Assembly (NCBI GenBank): GCA_949987565.1
Contig: OX465121.1
Span: 4,328,152-4,392,151 of the forward strand
Source of the DNA: Luidia sarsii
Lineage: Eukaryota > Echinodermata > Asteroidea > Paxillosida > Luidiidae
Length of the DNA stretch: 64,000 nucleotides
Reading direction: 5' to 3'
Position numbers and translations under genes: made by a program. The notes below the pieces were generated by a model. The model made no database searches. It saw only the letters and a program-made list of their open reading frames with translations, and was not told the origin of the DNA. Position 1 is the stretch's first letter. Every line of letters starts with the position of its first letter. This document shows positions 59,901 to 64,000 of the stretch, piece by piece.

Positions 59901-62900
59901 GGAGGTTTAGGTGGATGTTTAGGCAGGTGGGTGGGAGTTTGGGTGGCTTGATGTTTGGGTGTTTGGCTGCGCATTTGGTATTTGGGTGGGTGTTTGGGTG
60001 AGTGGGTGGATGGGAGTTTGGGTGGCTTGGTGTTGGGGTGTTTGACTGGGTATTTGGGTGGGTGTTTAAGTAGGTGTTTGGGTGGGTGGGTGGGTGGTTT
60101 AGGTGGATGTTTAGGTGGGTGGGTGGGAGTTTGGGTGGCTTGGTGTTTGGGTGTTTGGATGGGTATTTGGGTGGGTGGGTGTTTGGGTTGGTGGATGGGT
60201 GGATGGGTGGGTTAGTGCTTGGGTAGGTGGGAGGGCAGCAGTGATGGGTAAGTAGATGGGTGGTTGATTGGTTAGGTGGGTTGGAGGGTGGGTCAGTTTG
60301 TGGGTGGGTGGGTGGGGGATGGTTAGGTGGGTTGATGGGTGGATATTTGGGTGGGTGGGTTGGTGTTTGGGTGGGTGGTTGGGTAGGTGGGTTGGTGGGT
60401 GGGTGGGTCAGTTGGTGGGTGGTTGGGTGGGGGATGGGTGGGTTCTGGTTAGCTGGGTTGATGGGTGGATGTTTGGTTGGGTGGGTGGGTGGGTGGGTGG
60501 TTGGTCAGGTGGTCCGGTAGCTGGGTTAGGGGTACTAGGGTGGCCTTACCTGGGCGGCTACTGTGTGGGATCGGGTGGGGAAGAGCTTGGAGACGCAGGC
60601 CGTCTTGAAGCCTTCATGGGCCAGCCCAAAGGCTGCCCGAAGCCCTGCCCCTCCTGCACCGACCACCACTGCATCGTAGGTGTGGTCCACCACTGGGTAG
60701 TCCCGAGAAATCTATCAAGTACAAACACAACCAAGGAGAGAGACCGTTCATATGAACTGCTTTTCAAAGTCAGAAAAGCCCCAATAATGTGGCCAGATAT
60801 GAAGAATAGCTCGCCATTAATACCTTTGGCAATTACCTTGCAAGAAAACTACCCGAACTGGGTTTATTTATCCATTAATTTGTACATTTATTAACATGTA
60901 AGTTATGAAAAAGAGAAAAATACCTCAGAATGTTCAATGGAGGTAGTTTGTTCTTTTCAAGTTTTGAATTACAAGTGAACTGGAGTAAAATGAACGTAAG
61001 GATCTAACAGGGGTGTAGCTATGAACGAAATCAATAATATACTGAGGAGCAGTGCCCTTAACAGTAACACAATTGATGGAAAATCAAAAAACCAATCTTA
61101 ATTTTAATATTTTACAGGCTTTTGAATTCTCTCTTTCTTTCTTCTGTGCTATTCAATGTTCACAGTATGGAAATGTAACAAGATTCTTCAGTTGTGAGTG
61201 TTTCTGAACTTTGAAGACATTTACTTACGTTTCCTGTCTTGGTCCCTTCGCTTGTCTGTCTCCCCTCCACTGTGAAATGGAACGGTCTGGAGCCGAGAGG
61301 CGACACGGCCTGTAAGGGGGGGAGGAGGAGAATCATCATCAAAAAAAAATGCCAGGGTAACCATTTACTAAGTAGGCAACGATGAATTTATTTCAAAAAC
61401 CTTTTTTTTAAAACATTAACAAACGTGGAAAAAGAGGCGTAGGCACTGGAATTTTGGTGCTAGCTTGAATTTCGTAGTTTAAAGGCCCAATACAACATTG
61501 AGAAGATCGGAAAACATCTATGTCCACAGATTTCCTTCTAATTTACACAATTTGTAGATGGTTATGATATAATCCTCATGTTGAAATCTTATGATTTGGG
61601 TTGCTGTACTTCTAGAGAAATCTTCACTCAAACATTGACAAATAGTTTATCACTCGTGAGTAAATAAAATATTTCTTACACTAACAGCCGGTGCGAAAAC
61701 CGTGACGGTTTTCTGCATTTTTCTACTTTCTCAGATTTCCGTTTGAGGTAAAACCTTTGCAGGATTTCTGTTGTGGAATGTTAATGGTTTAACACACAAA
61801 CTGTGGCAATCTTGTGACATTTACCAATGAAATACAAAAATGCTGTAAACTGCTTACAGACTAAAATAACAAAAATGCAAATCTCAAAATTTAGTGGGCC
61901 TGACGTTTCGATCCTAGCAGGACCTTTCTCTGTCTTTGAGAAATGTCCTGCTAGGATCAAAATGTCAGGTCCACAAATTTTTGACATTTACCAATGTTGT
62001 AAAGGGCCTTTGAAGCAACAGAATTATTCAAAGAGTTTATGATTAAGTCAACATATTGCAGACTGAGAGGGTATTTTAAATTGTGTTTAATACAAACATC
62101 ACTATTATTACTATTCATGAATTTGAATGAAATCCCTACTCCATAGTCGGATTTTTTTAACCACAAGGCCAAGGTCAGTGATGTTGGCATGAATGCCACT
62201 GCTTGCATACAAATCGCTAAATTCTAAAATAAAATAAAAAACCCTTATTAAATGTGTAAAATTCTGAAATTTCTGACATTTCAGTCAAAATTCCAAGTCA
62301 AATTTGAGTGTTTTGTTGAAATACAAATACAAAAAATTGATAGAGCTGGACTTGAAAATGAGACATCTGGAGTGGATAAATGTGATGTACATTACACCAG
62401 GAGTGGATTTCACAAAGATTTATGATGCACAAATTTACGATTGATAAACCATCTCAAATTGAAATAGGCCCCAATTTTTGTGTGTGTGCATAGCTCATTG
62501 TCTGGCAATGGACCTTTCCCATGAAATATGCAAATTAGACCTAGCGCATGCGCTTAACTAAATTGGTGGGCAAGCGGGCTGCCAACCAATCATAGTTTTC
62601 CACGGGCGTGCGCGCGTTCCTTCTCACTAACAGTTTGGCGTGCGGTCATTGGCTATTCAGTGTCTCCTGCGCGCGTATTTCGAAACCTGCACGCAACGCG
62701 CACTCGTTTGCCCACCAATTTAGTGAAGCGCATGCGCCAGCTCTTATTTGCATATTTCATGGGAAAGGTCCATTAATCGTAAGTTATGAAGGGTTGGATG
62801 AAATTGGCCACTGATGTCCCAGGTAACCGGTTCAAATCCAGTCACATTTGTTTTGGGCCTAAAAAAGTAGAAGTACTACTACTACTTACTAGTACTAGTA

Positions 62901-63502
62901 CTAGAACTACTACTACTACTAGTACTAGTATAGTACAAAGTAGTAGTACTAGCCCTAAATAAGAAATGACTTTGAACAAAAAAAATGGCAAAGAAAACTT
63001 TAGTGGACCAGGACTAGAACTTGAAGAGACTTCTGTTACGGTTAAAATTGTGTACCACCACAGGTTTAAGGTTTGCGATTAATTTTTGATAACAATTTTC
63101 ACAAGTTCACAGTCATTTTTTTGTCAAACAATCAGTCTTGTTTACCCAAGTTTTTCATTAGTTCTAACTGTTATGTAATATGTTGTGTTATAAGCCAATT
63201 ATCTTGAACAATCAAATACACAGTTACTTTTAAACCATTAACTTGGACTTGGACTTCGACTTGGAGACCCATTACAAAATACAAAGCAAGTTCCATAATC
63301 TATGTGATAACTTGTAAAGTTGTGGTAGTACTAGTATTACTAGTATTACTATTAGTAATTGCGATTCTGACCCGGCGAATCATGTTCCTGGAAAAACAAC
63401 AAAAACCGCACTCAAGATATGAAAAAGATTTCTCACCGATTTGGCGAAGTGGCCGAGGGTTCTCATGCCAGAAAGGCCGGGCAACTTGAGAATTGAAGCC
63501 AT
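50968..63502 (-). CDS. SDHA: Succinate dehydrogenase flavoprotein subunit, mitochondrial, complete, 663 aa
   Basis: Catalytic FAD subunit of complex II: oxidises succinate to fumarate in the mitochondrial matrix. Fifteen exons on the minus strand: 63437-63502, 61229-61309, 60550-60711, 59712-59767, 58918-59005, 58211-58375, 57204-57352, 56394-56518, 55662-56026, 54245-54442, 53718-53810, 53452-53550, 52283-52426, 51428-51541, 50968-51054. The sum is 1992 nt, 663 residues (human 664). Visible elements: a basic presequence (first 45 or so residues), the dinucleotide fold VVVGAGGAG, the covalent-FAD histidine His98 in [11 protein letters not shown], active-site HPTG at the exon 8/9 junction, [16 protein letters not shown], and the C-terminal [19 protein letters not shown] region. 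No disrupted codon was found. Introns contain many foldback repeats and a 337-bp recent duplication. Confidence 0.97.
51775..51890. mobile_element. Family A half element
   Basis: GGAAACGTCAGGCCCTCCTA, then GATTTATGTATTGCAGGTCA and GTGAGCAGTTTGCAAC, i.e. the right half only. SDHA intron 13. Confidence 0.6.
51916..52252. repeat. 337-bp duplicated segment, copy 1 (contains family A element)
   Basis: Identical to 54667-55003 except at two positions (GTGCGCATT versus GTGTGCATT; TTTTTTA versus TTTGTTA). It starts CTATTACTCCTATACTTGTC and ends CCCTCCCTCTCTCCCCG, 30 bp from SDHA exon 13. Confidence 0.95.
52600..53360. repeat. 27-bp TGACTCATGACTCAGACT minisatellite (SDHA intron 12)
   Basis: About 27 units of GACTCATGACTCAGACTTGACCTTTGT. 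Almost every unit has one or two TGACTCA heptamers. It fills the intron between SDHA exons 12 and 13. Confidence 0.93.
53840..54165 (-). mobile_element. tRNA-like SINE (family C), near full length
   Basis: In minus orientation: TTGGCAAAGAAAACTTTGAC tail, CATCTGAGCTATCCAGGCC (A-box complement), TTAACTGCCGTATATCTCC, TAATCGTTGTAAACC and AGCAGCTCGGGGATCACAC head. SDHA intron 10. Confidence 0.75.
54455..54622. repeat. GA-rich low-complexity tract
   Basis: [24 protein letters not shown] purine tract right next to the acceptor of SDHA exon 10, where it forms the polypyrimidine tract on the sense strand. Confidence 0.85.
54667..55003. repeat. 337-bp duplicated segment, copy 2 (contains family A element)
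   Basis: Second copy of 51916-52252, same orientation, in the intron between SDHA exons 9 and 10; 335 of 337 bases identical. Confidence 0.95.
56628..56935. mobile_element. TIR element, family E copy 2, right end lost
   Basis: Starts AAAGGCCCTATACAACATTG, shares TTTTAGCTCAAATGGTGATC and GTTTGAGTGAAGATTTCTAG with the other copies, and ends abruptly at the ATTGATTG array. Confidence 0.7.
56935..57200. repeat. (GATT)n array, GATCGATTGATT/GATCAATTGATT units
   Basis: Near-palindromic tetranucleotide array (TTGATCAA, ATCGAT) touching the donor side of SDHA exon 7 (57204-57352). Confidence 0.93.
57625..57795. repeat. (TTAATTAA)n AT-rich self-complementary repeat
   Basis: [24 protein letters not shown] sequence, about 170 bp, in SDHA intron 6. 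It can fold on itself over most of its length. Confidence 0.9.
58430..58585. mobile_element. Family A element, internally duplicated
   Basis: GATCCTAGCAGGACCTTTCT, then GAGAAAGGTCCTGC twice, then TAGGATCCAAATGTCAGGCC. SDHA intron 5. Confidence 0.7.
58616..58727. mobile_element. Family B foldback element with 40-bp arms
   Basis: Arms 58616-58655 and 58688-58727 are reverse complements with one mismatch (ACACCATGTAACACTTCTCT with AGAGAAGTGTTACATGGTGT). The loop also contains inverted TCTGAAAAG / CTTTTCAGA. This is the clearest intact member of family B. Confidence 0.8.
58736..58870 (+). mobile_element. tRNA-like SINE (family C), 3' part
   Basis: GGACTGGAAAGCTCAGATGG and a good B box (CTCGGGTTCAAGTCCCGGTC), ending CCAGTCAAAGTTTTCTTTGT. 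SDHA intron 5, immediately after a family B element. Confidence 0.7.
59225..59345. mobile_element. Family B foldback-element fragment
   Basis: GGTTTGCGGTGACACCATGT, GGGAGTGTGTGTGACTC, and TCTCCTGATGACAGACAGAG. SDHA intron 4. Confidence 0.5.
59825..60535. repeat. GGTGGGTGTTTGGGT G/T-rich array
   Basis: About 700 bp of irregular TGGGTGGG/TGTTTGGG units on the plus strand, next to the donor of SDHA exon 3 (60550-60711). High G-quadruplex potential; open frames in it (Gly/Trp/Val) are artefacts. Confidence 0.93.
61480..62012. mobile_element. TIR element, family E copy 3, interrupted by a family A insertion
   Basis: Terminal inverted ends AAAGGCCCAATACAACATTG (left) and CAATGTTGTAAAGGGCCTTT (right). 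It is split by 61830-61981, a family A copy flanked by a 15-bp duplication. SDHA intron 1. Confidence 0.8.
61830..61981. mobile_element. Family A element nested in family E, with target-site duplication
   Basis: The insert begins AAATACAAAAATGCTGTAAA and ends TCAGGTCCACAAATTT. TGACATTTACCAATG occurs on both sides (61815-61829 and 61982-61996). Confidence 0.85.
62507..62774. mobile_element. 268-bp foldback element with about 70-bp arms in SDHA intron 1
   Basis: AATGGACCTTTCCCATGAAA at the left pairs with TTTCATGGGAAAGGTCCATT at the right. The arms continue through ATGCAAAT, GCGCATGCGC and TTGGTGGGCAA. The loop is CpG-rich with ATTGG boxes. No coding capacity. Confidence 0.8.
62860..62955. repeat. 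TACTAC/TAGTACTAG self-complementary microsatellite
   Basis: TACTACTACTAGTACTAG-type repeat of about 90 bp; similar ACTAGTATTAC at 63330-63350. Confidence 0.85.
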
Positions 63503-64000
63503 TTCTTTCTTCCAAAATCCTTACTCCGGTGAGTAAGGCCGCACAGTCCTTAGATTTCTAAAATACGTCGATCAAAGTTTCCATTAAAAACGTACAGGCA
63601 ATGTTTTCGTCTGTTCACAACGCGAATGCGTGTATTTTTACCTGTGGCACTCTGGGTGCAAGACCTCCATCGCCTTACATAAAAAATATTACCTAAAAAG
63701 AGGGCGCTATTCAGGTTGACTGGTTATGTAAACGCATACATTTTTTTTTTTTAGCCGGGGATGCGTGCCGTTAATTAATGATTGCGCATTAATTTTTGTT
63801 CAGACGGGGACAAATAGAAAGAACGAAAAAGAATACTTTAAAGTCTCATTAGGCAAACAGACTCAGATTCGGCTTCATTTTCCATGACTCGGACTAGTCA
63901 CGATAACAATTTGAGAATTACTCGACGGAACTCGGACTCGGACCTGCTAATTCTGACTCGATCCGTCCCTCAGGATCGAGTGACGGTCTCGATGGAATAA
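63503..64000 (-). promoter_or_regulatory. SDHA upstream region
   Basis: About 500 bp upstream of the SDHA ATG, where its promoter and 5' UTR are expected. No TATA box was recognised. The outer part (63845-64000) is a degenerate GACTCG/GACTCA repeat like those in the NEK and SDHA introns, and no other gene is visible. Confidence 0.35.

Overview
This window is animal nuclear DNA. Its genes are split into small exons with GT-AG introns, its introns are packed with minisatellites, tRNA-derived SINEs and foldback elements, and there is no bacterial-style operon. The encoded proteins (prolyl endopeptidase, NEK kinase, TMEM18, FBXO9, CCDC127, a WW+BAG co-chaperone and SDHA) are all metazoan types. 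Compact introns, many tRNA-like SINEs and a BAG3-type WW+BAG protein suggest an invertebrate deuterostome (echinoderm, hemichordate or cephalochordate). The species cannot be named from sequence alone.

Seven genes were reconstructed exon by exon, and exon lengths keep the reading frame across every junction. They strictly alternate in strand: PREP (-, 3' part outside the window), NEK-family kinase (+), TMEM18 (-), FBXO9 (+), CCDC127 (-), WW/BAG co-chaperone (+), SDHA (-). This gives three divergent pairs with start codons about 1.0-1.8 kb apart (PREP/NEK, TMEM18/FBXO9, CCDC127/BAG) and three convergent pairs (NEK/TMEM18, FBXO9/CCDC127, BAG/SDHA). CCDC127 and SDHA are also immediate neighbours in human (5p15.33). 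Here they stay linked, with the BAG gene between them.

Layout: 1-10681 PREP exons 11 to 1, with introns holding a 1.2-kb CAGT array, a 30-bp satellite, a 68-bp minisatellite present in two adjacent introns, CAG/CAA repeats and a 0.9-kb GGGA array. 10682-11767 is the shared PREP/NEK 5' region. 11768-22344 NEK-family kinase. 22345-25308 is intergenic/3' UTR with SINEs. 25309-28273 TMEM18. 28274-30099 is the divergent 5' region. 30100-36621 FBXO9. 36622-39395 is SINE-rich. 39396-40978 CCDC127. 40979-42011 is a CpG-rich divergent 5' region. 42012-44057 BAG3-like. 44058-50967 is non-coding. 50968-63502 is a complete SDHA. 63503-64000 is SDHA upstream DNA.

The genes share general housekeeping themes (mitochondrial complex II, a mitochondrial coiled-coil protein, protein quality control, peptide turnover) but no single pathway. 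The more unusual material is non-coding: several self-complementary repeat families (one copy nested in another with a 15-bp target duplication), minisatellites built on the TGACTCA heptamer in introns of two genes, a satellite that copied a splice-donor boundary, a 337-bp near-identical duplication inside SDHA, and a short near-perfect hairpin in the BAG gene intron. I found no evidence for a wholly new protein-coding system.
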